Source: RUG11783 sp964599695 (GTDB lineage Bacteria > Bacillota > Clostridia > Oscillospirales > Ruminococcaceae). From it: a stretch of 25,060 nucleotides of DNA. Below the pieces are notes generated by a model that had not been told where the DNA came from, ran no database searches, and worked only from the letters and a program-made list of their open reading frames with translations. The stretch covers positions 1 to 25,060 of the forward strand of contig CAZRGP010000033.1 in the NCBI GenBank assembly GCA_964599695.1. The letters run 5' to 3'. Each line of letters opens with the position of its first letter. Position 1 is the stretch's first letter. A program made the translations under genes and the position numbers. Below are positions 15,774 to 23,859 of the stretch, one piece after another.

Positions 15774-16538
15774 ATGTTGCCGGTGATCATAGCGTTGTCC
15801 ATATCCGTTTTGCTTCTCATCTGGATCCTCAGGGTGAAAAAGGACGATCCGTTTCCCAGGGGAACGGTCATCCGTCTTCTCCTGGCAGGGGTCCTGAGCA
15901 GTTTTGTCTCAGCTTTCGTGTCCATAATCGGAGCGGTCGCTGTCTTTGTCCTGGATTATGGGGCTCAGCCGATCCTGCAGCTGTTTGAGGATCCGGTGGC
16001 TGCGGTAGGGACTCTCAGCGAGATCGCGTCGGGCAGGACGTTTTCTCCGGTCGTGTCATTCATCAGGACTTTCATCATAATCGGTGTCTGCGAGGAGATC
16101 TTCAAGTACCTGTTCGCGAAGGGAGTGATCCGGAGGAAACAGGTGCGCACCACAGGTATGAACGTTCTTCTGTGCATGGCGATCACGGCAATCGGTTTCC
16201 AGATGTGCGAAGATATCGCCTATTCTTCCGGAAGCGTGGTCACCGCCATTGTCCGGGCACTCACCCCGTTCCATTTCACCCTTACTACGGTTATGGGATA
16301 TTATCTGGTCAGAGCGAGGATGAACGGAAAGAAAGCGGGAACCCTTCTGGGGCTCCTGATCTCGTCCTTGCTTCATGCGCTCTTCGACTTTTCGATCAAG
16401 TCGCTGGTGCATGAGGATCTATATATCCTGCTGTTCTTCTTCATAACGGTACTTCTGCTGGTGCTGACCGTCGTGATGATCCTGAAGATCCGGAAGTGGA
16501 ACAGGGACGGAACCATGGATGCGGAGATCGAACTGTAA
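15774..16538 (+). CDS. PrsW-like intramembrane metalloprotease
   Basis: This 254-residue multi-pass membrane protein belongs to the PrsW group, known from Bacillus for cleaving the anti-sigma factor RsiW. The conserved active-site pattern is visible: E107-E108 and K111 (CEEIFKYL), E146 (GFQMCEDIAY), H167 (PFHFT) and H201 with D205 (LHALFDF), each within or next to hydrophobic helices. Seven or so membrane segments run from residue 3 to about 238. It has its own promoter and an AGGAG site. No sigma or anti-sigma gene is adjacent, so its substrate is unknown. Confidence 0.85.
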   Translation: MLPVIIALSISVLLLIWILRVKKDDPFPRGTVIRLLLAGVLSSFVSAFVSIIGAVAVFVLDYGAQPILQLFEDPVAAVGTLSEIASGRTFSPVVSFIRTFIIIGVCEEIFKYLFAKGVIRRKQVRTTGMNVLLCMAITAIGFQMCEDIAYSSGSVVTAIVRALTPFHFTLTTVMGYYLVRARMNGKKAGTLLGLLISSLLHALFDFSIKSLVHEDLYILLFFFITVLLLVLTVVMILKIRKWNRDGTMDAEIEL

Positions 16539-16560
16539 TCTCCGGAAAACTGAAAAAAGA

Positions 16561-16594
16561 ACCCTCTTCGGCGTCTGGACCGAAGAGGGTTTTT
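16561..16594. terminator. bidirectional terminator between PrsW-like and SDR genes
   Basis: ACCCTCTTCGG (16561-16571) pairs with CCGAAGAGGGT (16580-16590). A T-run follows on the plus strand, and an A-rich stretch (GAAAAAAG) precedes it, giving a T-run for the convergent minus-strand gene. Confidence 0.92.
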
Positions 16595-16620
16595 GGCGAA
16601 AGCGTGGATCGGGGAGGGGA

Positions 16621-17406
16621 TCATCCGTATAGAAGCGAGATCAGTTTGTTGGAGAGGGAATAGGGCAGGATCTTCAGCAGAACGATGATCAGCTTGTAGT
16701 CGAGGCCTGCGGTGTACAGCGGCTTGACCTTTTCCTTCGCGGCGATACTGCAGATCAGCTTTGCGACCGTGTCCGGGCTGACGCCTTTCCGCTCATCTTT
16801 TTCCATCTTCGCGACGGATTTCGAGATCCTTCCGCCGTAGTCCTCGTCCCCTTCGGTGCTTTTGTTCCTTGCCGATGTGAAACCGGTGGCGGTATCCCCG
16901 GGCATGACGGCGCAGACGCTCACGCCGAAAGGCTTCAGTTCATTGGCGAGGGCAAGGGTATAGGAGTTGACCGCCGCCTTGCAGGCGGAGTAATATGCCT
17001 GGAAGGGTATCGCGGCAAGAGCGGCCACCGAGGAGATGTTGATGATCCTGCCCTTCGTCTTTTTGAGGCAGGGAATACATGCCTTGTTCACTTCGGCGGT
17101 GCCGAAGAAGTTCACATCGAACTGTCTCTTCGCGTCTGAAGTCTCGGTGTGCTCGATCGCGCCGGAGATGCCGAATCCCGCGCAGTTGATGACGAGGTCC
17201 AGCCTGTTCTCCCGGGCAATGACCGCATCCACGGCGGAACGCACGCTCCCGGATGAGGAGACATCACAGTCGATGTGGAGGATCCCTTCCTCTCCCTTTC
17301 CGGACCGGGAAAACTCATATACCCGGTATCCTTTCCCGGACAGTCTCCTGGCAACGCAGGAACCGATCCCGGAACTTCCTCCCGTGACGATGGCGACTTT
17401 TTCCAT
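16621..17406 (-). CDS. short-chain dehydrogenase/reductase
   Basis: This 261-residue classical SDR uses NAD(P)H. Residues seen are the cofactor motif TGGSSGIG (8-15), NCAG (74-77), the catalytic Ser126 in ISSVAA, and Tyr139 with Lys143 (YSACK). The substrate is unknown, and the hydrophobic C-terminus resembles SDRs acting on lipids or steroids. There is no clear ribosome site directly before the ATG; the nearest GGGAGG is about 45 nt away. However, the start matches the family N-terminus. A TATAAT reading on the minus strand at 17477-17482 is a likely -10. Confidence 0.88.
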   Translation of the reverse strand: MEKVAIVTGGSSGIGSCVARRLSGKGYRVYEFSRSGKGEEGILHIDCDVSSSGSVRSAVDAVIARENRLDLVINCAGFGISGAIEHTETSDAKRQFDVNFFGTAEVNKACIPCLKKTKGRIINISSVAALAAIPFQAYYSACKAAVNSYTLALANELKPFGVSVCAVMPGDTATGFTSARNKSTEGDEDYGGRISKSVAKMEKDERKGVSPDTVAKLICSIAAKEKVKPLYTAGLDYKLIIVLLKILPYSLSNKLISLLYG

Positions 17407-17476
17407 ATGAGATCAACAGAAGCAGTCCTGTAGGTGAGCCGTTCTGTTTTCCTCCCTTCATCGAGTTTTTTCTAAT

Positions 17477-17482
17477 ATTATA
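17477..17482 (-). promoter_or_regulatory. likely -10 box of the SDR gene
   Basis: TATAAT on the minus strand, about 70 bp before the SDR start. The sequence 17 nt upstream (ATGTGT) is a weak -35. Confidence 0.4.
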
Positions 17483-17496
17483 TCCTATAGCGCGGC

Positions 17497-17524
17497 TTCA
17501 CACATTCCCGCGGCATTGTATAAT
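17497..17524 (+). promoter_or_regulatory. sigma-A promoter of the zinc-ribbon/TPM pair
   Basis: TTCACA (17497-17502), a 16-nt spacer and a perfect TATAAT (17519-17524) lie 23 bp before the chosen start codon. It is arranged divergently with the SDR promoter. Confidence 0.6.
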
Positions 17525-17547
17525 AGGGAAAAGGAAGGTGAATGCAT

Positions 17548-19194
17548 ATGAAGTGTCCCAATTGCAACGGCGTCCTGGTTTTTGACATCACGAACCAGAT
17601 GCTGAAGTGCACCCACTGCGGCGGCACCTTTGAACCGGATCTTTACGAGAAGGACAACTCCGCCCAGGAGAATGAATACGAAGGCTTGCGGCTCTATACC
17701 TGCAGGAACTGCGGGGCGGAGCTTCTGGCGCATGATGATACGGCGGTCACTTACTGCAGCTACTGCGGATCCGAGACCGTTCTGAACACGAAAATGGAAG
17801 GTCAGCGCGCGCCGAGATACATCATCCCCTTCAAGATCTCCAAGCAGCAGTGCAAGAACCGATTCCAGAAGGAACTGAGAGACAAGTTCTACGTCCCGAA
17901 GGAACTGAAGGATCCGGATTTCATCGACCGTTTCCGGGGGATCTACATCCCGTACTGGATGTACTATATCAAGTTCCGTGAGGATCCTTTTGATCTTCAG
18001 GGATCGAGAAGCTACACGCGCGGGAACTACGATTACTACGAAGAGTACGAGGTGACCGCGAAGATCCATGATCAGGGCCTGTACGGTGTCCCCTATGACG
18101 CCTCCCGGAACTTCGATGATTCCATCGCAGAGGAGATCGCCCCTTTCCACAGGGAAGATCTGGTGGATTACCGCAGCGGTTATCTGGCCGGTATGTACGC
18201 GGACTGCCCCAACGTGGGAGCGGACGTGTACGAGAAGGACGTGAAAAAGAAAGCGACCGATACCGCAATCGCTGACATCAACAAGGATTTCCGCGGCATC
18301 ACCCTGAAATACCCCTCTTCGGAGGAGGAGCGGGAAGCGTTCTTCCAAACGCAGTATATCGGACACGATGCCGTTTATCTCCCTGTGTGGTTCCTGACCT
18401 GGAAGAAAGGGGATCGTGTGGCATACGCGGTTGTGAACGGACAGACGGGAAAAGTCCATGTGGACCTTCCCATCGACCGGGGAGAGTTCTTCAAATATTC
18501 CGCCCTGGCAGCTCTGGTGCTGTTTTTCATCCTTCAGATGTTCCTCACCGTCACTTCCCGGACCATCCTGTCGCTGTCCGCTCTGCTGGTCCTTCTGGTG
18601 GGATACGGTTTCCTGAGCGAACTGAAAAAGATCCGGAACATGGAGAACCATGTGTTTGACAAGGGATATCTGATACAGGACAGCAGGGATCTTTCCATGT
18701 CGGAGAAAAAACGGGAAAAGATCCGGAAAAGATCCTTCTCGTTATCCGCTGACAGTGAGACGGACCGGAAAGCCTGGGTGGTGAAGGTCGTCCTGATGAC
18801 CCTTGCCGCGTCGTTCGGGATGTTCATCGTTCTGCCTATGACGTTGCTCGTCTTTGAAATGGTCTTCAGCGATACCGGCGCGGTCTTCGCCCTGTTCCCG
18901 ATCCTCATACTGGAACTGATCCAGTTCATCCGGTGCCTGTTTATCTCCCGGCATCTGAAGAGAAAGACATCGATCCTGACAGGCCTGTTCGGCCTCGCTG
19001 CGGTCGCGGCGGGTTTCATGATCGCCTTGATCGCACCTGTGGAGGACTGGTGGTACTATATCGGGGCAATGATCTCCCTGGCTGCGGCAGTCTGCATGAG
19101 CCTGGATCTGATCTCACGGTACAACGATCTGTCCACCAGACCGCTTCCGTCATTCTATGAGCGCACAGGAGGAAACGATCATGCAAAAGGTTAA
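17548..19194 (+). CDS. zinc-ribbon membrane protein of unknown function
   Basis: No named family function is recognised. The 548-residue protein opens with two zinc ribbons formed by four Cys pairs: C3/C6, C21/C24, C52/C55 and C70/C73 (CPNC, CTHC, CRNC, CSYC). A soluble middle region rich in Tyr and charged residues follows, with the PFKIS and GIYIPYWMYY stretches common in clostridial zinc-ribbon/TFIIB-like proteins. About six hydrophobic segments occupy residues 315-515. The stop overlaps the next gene by 14 bp, so the TPM protein is a likely partner. ATG 17548 fits the GGAAGG ribosome site better (about 9 nt) than ATG 17542. Confidence 0.82.
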   Translation: MKCPNCNGVLVFDITNQMLKCTHCGGTFEPDLYEKDNSAQENEYEGLRLYTCRNCGAELLAHDDTAVTYCSYCGSETVLNTKMEGQRAPRYIIPFKISKQQCKNRFQKELRDKFYVPKELKDPDFIDRFRGIYIPYWMYYIKFREDPFDLQGSRSYTRGNYDYYEEYEVTAKIHDQGLYGVPYDASRNFDDSIAEEIAPFHREDLVDYRSGYLAGMYADCPNVGADVYEKDVKKKATDTAIADINKDFRGITLKYPSSEEEREAFFQTQYIGHDAVYLPVWFLTWKKGDRVAYAVVNGQTGKVHVDLPIDRGEFFKYSALAALVLFFILQMFLTVTSRTILSLSALLVLLVGYGFLSELKKIRNMENHVFDKGYLIQDSRDLSMSEKKREKIRKRSFSLSADSETDRKAWVVKVVLMTLAASFGMFIVLPMTLLVFEMVFSDTGAVFALFPILILELIQFIRCLFISRHLKRKTSILTGLFGLAAVAAGFMIALIAPVEDWWYYIGAMISLAAAVCMSLDLISRYNDLSTRPLPSFYERTGGNDHAKG

Positions 19195-19936
19195 ACAGAT
19201 CATCGCCCTGCTCCTGGTCATCCTCACGCTTCTGGGCATCGTCGCTCCGATCGTATTCGGGGAGACGGTACCCGGTGAGATCATCATTCAGGATGACGAA
19301 GACCTGCTCAGCCCTGAGGAGGAAAAGCAGCTCTATCTGAAGATGCAGCCGATCTCCGAGTACGGCGGGGTGGCATTCGCCAGCGTCAGTCAGTACGGCG
19401 ACACCGCCAGTTACGCGGAATCCCTCTACCGGCAATACTTCGGAAGGGACAGCGGGACCCTTTTCCTCATCGACATGGGGGAGCGCAACATCTGGATCTT
19501 TTCCGACGGTGCGATCTACCGGACGGTGACGAAGGCATACGCCAACACCATCACAGACAACGTGTACCGCTACGCCAGCAGAGGAGAGTATTATGCGTGC
19601 GCGGCGGAAGTGTACGATGAGATCTATACGCTGCTGAAAGGCGGAAGGATCTCCCAGCCGATGAAGCTGATCTGCAATATCTTCATCGCCTGCATCGTCG
19701 CTTTCCTCGGAAACTTCATCCTTCTTCTGATACAGCGTTCCAAGAAGAAAGAACCCGTGGCGGCAGCCACGGCAGCCATGACCACCGCGGTGGGCGTCAG
19801 CGTCATCGCAAAGAATATGGTCAGTTCACATCGCAGCCGTCACGTGGAATCCTCCGGCGGAGGCGGCGGTGGCGGCGGAGGCGGCGGAGGAGGCGGCGGC
19901 GGTTCCTCCGGAGGCGGCGGAGGCCACAGTTTCTGA
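19181..19936 (+). CDS. TPM-domain membrane protein with polyglycine tail (YgcG-like)
   Basis: The chosen start is ATG 19181, placed 8 nt after AGGAGG; this gives 251 residues. Residues 1-28 are a signal or anchor segment. Residues 35-155 form a TPM domain (LLSPEEEKQLYLKM, TLFLIDMGERNIWIFS), a fold found in the YgcG family and in photosystem II repair phosphatases. A membrane helix lies at 163-186, followed by a Lys-rich turn. The tail has 16 consecutive glycines (codons 19856-19903), SS, five more glycines and HSF. Glycine-rich tails are normal in YgcG-like proteins, but this run is very pure. Function is unknown; an envelope role with the zinc-ribbon protein is inferred. Confidence 0.82.
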   Translation: MQKVKQIIALLLVILTLLGIVAPIVFGETVPGEIIIQDDEDLLSPEEEKQLYLKMQPISEYGGVAFASVSQYGDTASYAESLYRQYFGRDSGTLFLIDMGERNIWIFSDGAIYRTVTKAYANTITDNVYRYASRGEYYACAAEVYDEIYTLLKGGRISQPMKLICNIFIACIVAFLGNFILLLIQRSKKKEPVAAATAAMTTAVGVSVIAKNMVSSHRSRHVESSGGGGGGGGGGGGGGGGSSGGGGGHSF

Positions 19937-19978
19937 AGACCGCTGTCCCAGGCACAGTCTGTAACAGAATATAACAGA

Positions 19979-20008
19979 ACCCCGGTCCTTGCGGATCGGG
20001 GTCTTTTT
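19979..20008 (+). terminator. terminator after the TPM gene
   Basis: ACCCCGGTCC (19979-19988) pairs with GGATCGGGGT (19993-20002) across a 4-nt loop, with one wobble pair. TTTTT follows. Confidence 0.9.
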
Positions 20009-20034
20009 CGGTGTATGACACAGCAGTGCCGTTT

Positions 20035-20913
20035 TCAGTCCTTTTTGGGGAAGGGGAACTGGATCCTTCCGGACCAGAGATCATAGGCTTTCTCCGGATC
20101 CAGGAACATGCGGTTGACCGAGAGGTCGTTTACCGATTCCATGACCGCCATATCCTCCGGGCTCAGTTCGAAGTCGAACACATTGAAGTTCGCCTCGATC
20201 CTCTCCCTGTGGACCGACTTCGGGATCATGATGGTGCCTCTCTGCAGGTTCCAGCGGATGACGACCTGCGCGGTGCTCTTGCCCAGCTTTTCGGCCAGGG
20301 CGGCGATGGTCGGGTGCTCGAGGACTTCCTTCGTGCGGCCGGTGCCGCCGAAGGGACTGCTGGCCATGGTGCGGATGCCCTTGCTCTCACAGAAGTCCAG
20401 CCTGTCCTGCATGTTGTTGATGGGGTCGATGTGGAACTGGTTGACCGCAGGTACGACATCGAAATTGTCCAGAAGGACACTCATCTGACGCTCGTTGTAG
20501 TTGGAGATGCCGATGGCTCTCGCTTTTCCTGCCCGATAGTACTCTACCATGGTCTTCCATGCGGCGATGTTCATCTCATCCAGCATGGGGAAGTGCAGGA
20601 GCATCAGGTCCACATAATCCGTTCCGAGTTTCTGCAGAGTCTCGTCGAAACCTTCCGCAGTCTTTCCCGCGATGATGTCCGCGGGGAGGATCTTGGAGGT
20701 GATGAAGACGTCCTCCCTGCGCAGACCCGCCTCACGGATCCCCTGGGCGACTGACTCCTCGTTGTTGTACATCTTGGCCGTATCGATGTGGCGGTATCCC
20801 GCCTCCAGAGCCCATTTGACGGCGTTGACCGTCTCCTCGCCGGGCTTGGTCTGGAAGACGCCGAGTCCGAGCTGGGGTACTTCGACGCCGTTATTTAGTT
20901 TGACATATAACAT
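20035..20913 (-). CDS. aldo/keto reductase
   Basis: This 292-residue NADPH-dependent reductase of the AKR superfamily acts on aldehydes or ketoses. The catalytic tetrad is visible: D44 (DTAKMY), Y49, K74 (TSKI) and H107 (LLHFP). The GISNYN stretch and the C-terminal IPKSVHRERIEANFNVFDFEL are the phosphate-binding and closing parts of the barrel. It lies 29 bp downstream of the class II aldolase and is surely co-transcribed with it. A fitting task would be reduction of the small aldehyde released by the aldolase; this is inference. Confidence 0.92.
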   Translation of the reverse strand: MLYVKLNNGVEVPQLGLGVFQTKPGEETVNAVKWALEAGYRHIDTAKMYNNEESVAQGIREAGLRREDVFITSKILPADIIAGKTAEGFDETLQKLGTDYVDLMLLHFPMLDEMNIAAWKTMVEYYRAGKARAIGISNYNERQMSVLLDNFDVVPAVNQFHIDPINNMQDRLDFCESKGIRTMASSPFGGTGRTKEVLEHPTIAALAEKLGKSTAQVVIRWNLQRGTIMIPKSVHRERIEANFNVFDFELSPEDMAVMESVNDLSVNRMFLDPEKAYDLWSGRIQFPFPKKD

Positions 20914-20942
20914 TTTGTCGTATTCCTTTCCTGTATTGCAGA

Positions 20943-21833
20943 TCAGAAGGTGACTTTCTGTGTCCCGAAGATCTCCATGTGCATCTTGACATAGTCTTTC
21001 GCGGCGTTGAGACCGGCGTTGTTGATCTGCATCATCATCGCGCGCTTGTCATCCGCGATGAGCTGCTTCGCCAGTTCCATCTGAGCCTTTCCGCCGGCGA
21101 TCTGGATGTAGGTGGCGAAGTTCACCTTGGAAATACCCGCTTTGATCGCGTCACGGAACTGGTCTTCACGCAGACCGGAAGAACCGTGCATGACCAGAGG
21201 ATTCTTAGTCACTTCCCGGATCTCTGCGATCCGGTCGTAATTGAGGACGGGTTCCTTGGCGTAGTACCCGTGCACCGTTCCGATGGAGATGGCGGTGAGG
21301 TCGCAGCCGGTCACTTCCTCATAGCGGACCGCGTCTTCCACCTCAGTGTAGATGACGCCGTGGCTGTTCGGGTGGCCGCCCACGTGGCCGATCTCTCCCT
21401 CCACGATGACGCCGCAGGGATGAGCTGCTTCCACGACCTTCTTCACCATCGCCGCGTTCTCATCAAAGGGGAGCTGGGACGCGTCCAGCATGAGGGACGC
21501 GAGGCCGCGCTTCAGGCCGCGCATACAGCCCTCATAGGTGGGGCAGTGATCCAGGTGCAGGATCACGGGGACCGTGGCGTCCTTGGAGCGGTTGATCACG
21601 AAGGTGTCAAAGTTGTGCTGCTCGGTCTCGGTCATTCCGAAACGGCTTCCTTCCGGAGCTTCCGGGTTGTATCCGTCCATCATCTGGAGGCAAACCGGGA
21701 CATCCAGTTCCTCAGCGGCGCGGATGACCGCTTCCGCCGTGTTGTAGTCCATGATGTTGAAAGCGCCGATAGCCCAGTGTCCTTCCCGGGCGGCGTTAAA
21801 AAGGATCTTTGCCTGTTTTCCGTTAGCGAGCAT
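20943..21833 (-). CDS. class II ketose-bisphosphate aldolase
   Basis: This 296-residue zinc aldolase belongs to the fructose-/tagatose-bisphosphate and IolJ group. The catalytic Asp and first zinc His are D95 and H96 (HLDHC). The other zinc ligands are H188 (TVHGYY) and H216 (MHGSSG), and GEIGHVGG and NFATYIQ line the phosphate site. The start is taken at 21833 (MLANGKQAKILF), 9 nt after AGGAGGT, rather than the upstream ATG at 21896 whose extra residues do not look like the family. The real substrate cannot be told from sequence. The neighbouring isomerase suggests a special sugar rather than central glycolysis. Confidence 0.92.
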   Translation of the reverse strand: MLANGKQAKILFNAAREGHWAIGAFNIMDYNTAEAVIRAAEELDVPVCLQMMDGYNPEAPEGSRFGMTETEQHNFDTFVINRSKDATVPVILHLDHCPTYEGCMRGLKRGLASLMLDASQLPFDENAAMVKKVVEAAHPCGVIVEGEIGHVGGHPNSHGVIYTEVEDAVRYEEVTGCDLTAISIGTVHGYYAKEPVLNYDRIAEIREVTKNPLVMHGSSGLREDQFRDAIKAGISKVNFATYIQIAGGKAQMELAKQLIADDKRAMMMQINNAGLNAAKDYVKMHMEIFGTQKVTF

Positions 21834-21867
21834 GATGCGTTGACCTCCTGAAACATTTCTTTTCTGT

Positions 21868-21896
21868 ATTATACAACTTGAATAAATAACAGACAA
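21868..21896 (-). promoter_or_regulatory. sigma-A promoter of the aldolase-reductase operon
   Basis: On the minus strand, TTGTCT (21896-21891), a 17-nt spacer and a perfect TATAAT (21873-21868) end 35 bp before the aldolase start codon. Confidence 0.78.
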
Positions 21897-21908
21897 CTAC
21901 ATACCAAT

Positions 21909-21922
21909 TTTAAACGCTTTCG
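21909..21922 (-). promoter_or_regulatory. cre-like / LacI-family operator
   Basis: The minus strand reads CGAAAGCGTTTAAA, with the central AAAGCGTTT core of catabolite-responsive elements and two mismatches at the outer positions. It lies 12 bp upstream of the aldolase -35 box. A dedicated LacI-type repressor could equally use it. Confidence 0.45.
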
Positions 21923-22123
21923 GATGGGATGGTCAATATTATTCGGATTTGTACACGGTTTCAGCAGTTTGCCCATTATCTCTCGCCCACTTTGTGAAAA
22001 GTGCACGGACGAGCAGGCGAAAGCCCGGATTATTCGGCAAAAACAGCTGTAATCAGAAACTGGGCGGAGCCGGAAGAAGGGAGAAAACAGCAGATATCCT
22101 TCCTTCCTCGCTGCATGATGTGA

Positions 22124-22152
22124 TTTACAAACATGGCGAAGAATAGTAAAAT
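22124..22152 (+). promoter_or_regulatory. sigma-A promoter of the isomerase-like gene
   Basis: TTTACA (22124-22129), a 17-nt spacer and TAAAAT (22147-22152) predict transcription from about 22159. This leaves a leader of roughly 135 nt. Confidence 0.65.
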
Positions 22153-22153
22153 G

Positions 22154-22175
22154 TTGTACAGTAAATATAGTACAA
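22154..22175. promoter_or_regulatory. inverted repeat overlapping the transcription start
   Basis: TTGTAC (22154-22159) and GTACAA (22170-22175) are perfect inverted arms 10 bp apart, placed just after the -10 box. This is a classic repressor position. Centre-to-centre distance is 16 bp, about one and a half helical turns. The regulator is not in the window. Confidence 0.5.
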
Positions 22176-22293
22176 ATACGAGACAACTGCGCAAGATTTG
22201 TCTGCTGATCCGGTTCTGTGCATGATAGTTCCACGCCGGAATGACAAAGGAAAGCGCGCTGCGAACGCAAGTAACAGGAGAGGAGAGCCTTCA

Positions 22294-23787
22294 ATGATAA
22301 GTTACAAGGTCAAGATCGGCATCGCGCCCTGCCGCAGGAATATGCCCGGGTTCGGAGGCCGCGGCAGCAAGGGGATCTGGAGCGCCGGTGCGGCATATGA
22401 CATGATGGATGTCTGTATGCCATACATCAAGGAGCATTTCGGGAATGAGCATGTGGAGTTCGTGGACCTGGAAGGGGTCACAGACGACGGAATGATGTAT
22501 GACTACGCCCAGGCAGAGGGGATCGCGGAATTCTTCCGTTCTCAGAAGATCGACGCGCTGTTCATCGCCAACATCAACTTCGGATGTGAAGAGGTGGGAG
22601 GAAAACTGGGACAGCTGCTGAACCTTCCGACCCTGATCTGGTCTCCTCAGGAAGAGCACTTCGGTGTGGAGGGAGTAGAGAGGGACGTCCGCAACTCCAA
22701 GTACGGCGAGCGTCTGTTGGACGGCCAGTGCGGACTGTTCGCCCTGTCCAAGCTGCTGCAGCGCTACCATGTGACTTTCACCGAGATCCCCACCTGCAAA
22801 GTGGACTCGGAAGTGTTCGCGAAGTATTTCACCGATTTCGCGGCAGTGACCTGTATGCTGAAAAACTGGAAGCATATGCGTGTCATGCAGCTGGGCAACC
22901 GCCCGCTTGCGTTCACCAGCATGATGGTGAACGAGGACGAGCTGATGGAGCGCTTCGGCATCGAGATCTTTCCCATGTCGGTCACTGAAGCTTCGGATAA
23001 GGTGAGAAAGATCCGTCAGGAGAGGGAGGATGAACTTCAGCCCATCGTGGACGAGTTCCTGTCCTATTTCCCCGTCCGTGACGAGGATCTGAGGGATTCC
23101 GACACGCTGAAAAACGGGGCGGCAGCCCTGCTGTTCTACCGTGAGATGTTCCGCACGACCGGATGCTCCGCCATCGCGGTGGACAACAGCTTCATGAATT
23201 CCCTGGGAAGCACCGGTATGATGGATATGCAGATGGCGGCCAATGAAGGACTGCCGGTCATGTTCGAAGGGGATATCCTTGGCGGCATCACCGAGGTGCT
23301 GATGTCCTCCGCTGTGTTCGGCGAGAAGCTGCCTTTCTTCGGGGAGTTCACCGCCAATCATCCCACAAACCCCAACGCGGAACTGATCTGGCACACCGCT
23401 GTGTTCCCTCCCTCCATCGCCGGGAACCAGAATTTTGAACCATACATCATCAAGGGACACTTTGGCGCGCAGAGCGGGCTGGAAGTGAGACCCGGGACAT
23501 ACACCATCGGACGCCTGGACGGCATGAACGGCAAGTATTCCATGATCATGGGCAATTTCAGGAGCACGGAAGGCCCGTTCACCAAACAGCACTACATCTG
23601 GGGAGAGTTCAAGGACTGGCAGAAGTTCGAGCAGGCGGTCATGTACGGACCCTATGTCCACCACATGATCGAGATCGAAGGCGGCGAGGAAGTCGTCCGA
23701 AGAATGAAGGAGTTCTGCCGCTATGCCGGGATCTACGCCGATGTCCCGGATGAGAGGGACACACCCTTTGCTCCGTACTACTATTGA
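22294..23787 (+). CDS. L-fucose/L-arabinose isomerase-like protein
   Basis: This 497-residue protein belongs to the fucose/arabinose isomerase-like family, which interconverts aldoses and ketoses at a divalent metal. Recognisable parts are KIGIAPCRRN at the start, ALFIANINFGCEEVGGKLGQ and NLPTLIWSPQEE in the N-terminal Rossmann-like domains. The metal-site region VMFEGDILGGITEVLMSS and the C-terminal HHMIEIEGG are also seen. The start at 22294 has an AGGAGAGGAG site; the longer reading from 22198 adds non-homologous residues. It is divergent from the aldolase-reductase operon and followed by a terminator. The sugar is unknown. The substrate range of this subfamily is poorly defined, and no kinase gene lies nearby. 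Confidence 0.85.
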   Translation: MISYKVKIGIAPCRRNMPGFGGRGSKGIWSAGAAYDMMDVCMPYIKEHFGNEHVEFVDLEGVTDDGMMYDYAQAEGIAEFFRSQKIDALFIANINFGCEEVGGKLGQLLNLPTLIWSPQEEHFGVEGVERDVRNSKYGERLLDGQCGLFALSKLLQRYHVTFTEIPTCKVDSEVFAKYFTDFAAVTCMLKNWKHMRVMQLGNRPLAFTSMMVNEDELMERFGIEIFPMSVTEASDKVRKIRQEREDELQPIVDEFLSYFPVRDEDLRDSDTLKNGAAALLFYREMFRTTGCSAIAVDNSFMNSLGSTGMMDMQMAANEGLPVMFEGDILGGITEVLMSSAVFGEKLPFFGEFTANHPTNPNAELIWHTAVFPPSIAGNQNFEPYIIKGHFGAQSGLEVRPGTYTIGRLDGMNGKYSMIMGNFRSTEGPFTKQHYIWGEFKDWQKFEQAVMYGPYVHHMIEIEGGEEVVRRMKEFCRYAGIYADVPDERDTPFAPYYY

Positions 23788-23804
23788 GTTCCGAAAGGTA
23801 TATT

Positions 23805-23840
23805 AAAAGACCGGATGAATCGTTTTCATCCGGTCTTTTC
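23805..23840. terminator. bidirectional terminator between isomerase-like and deaminase genes
   Basis: AAAAGACCGGATGAA (23805-23819) pairs with TTCATCCGGTCTTTT (23825-23839) around a 5-nt loop. It provides T-runs for both convergent genes. Confidence 0.93.
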
Positions 23841-23859
23841 CTTTGTTTGCAGGTAATGA

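Larger units (their letters stand above)
21834..22293. promoter_or_regulatory. 460-bp divergent control region of the sugar locus
   Basis: The stretch has no gene. It holds a minus-strand promoter (21868-21896) and a cre-like site (21909-21922) for the aldolase side. On the isomerase side it holds a plus-strand promoter (22124-22152) with an inverted repeat (22154-22175). A third TTGTAC copy (21949-21954) lies between them. The middle part (21960-22120) shows nothing else clear. Confidence 0.6.

Noticed and set aside
19856..19936. GGC/GGA repeats as a tandem DNA repeat or CRISPR-like array
   Set aside because: The repeats are glycine codons in frame with the TPM gene and match the known glycine-rich tails of YgcG-like proteins.
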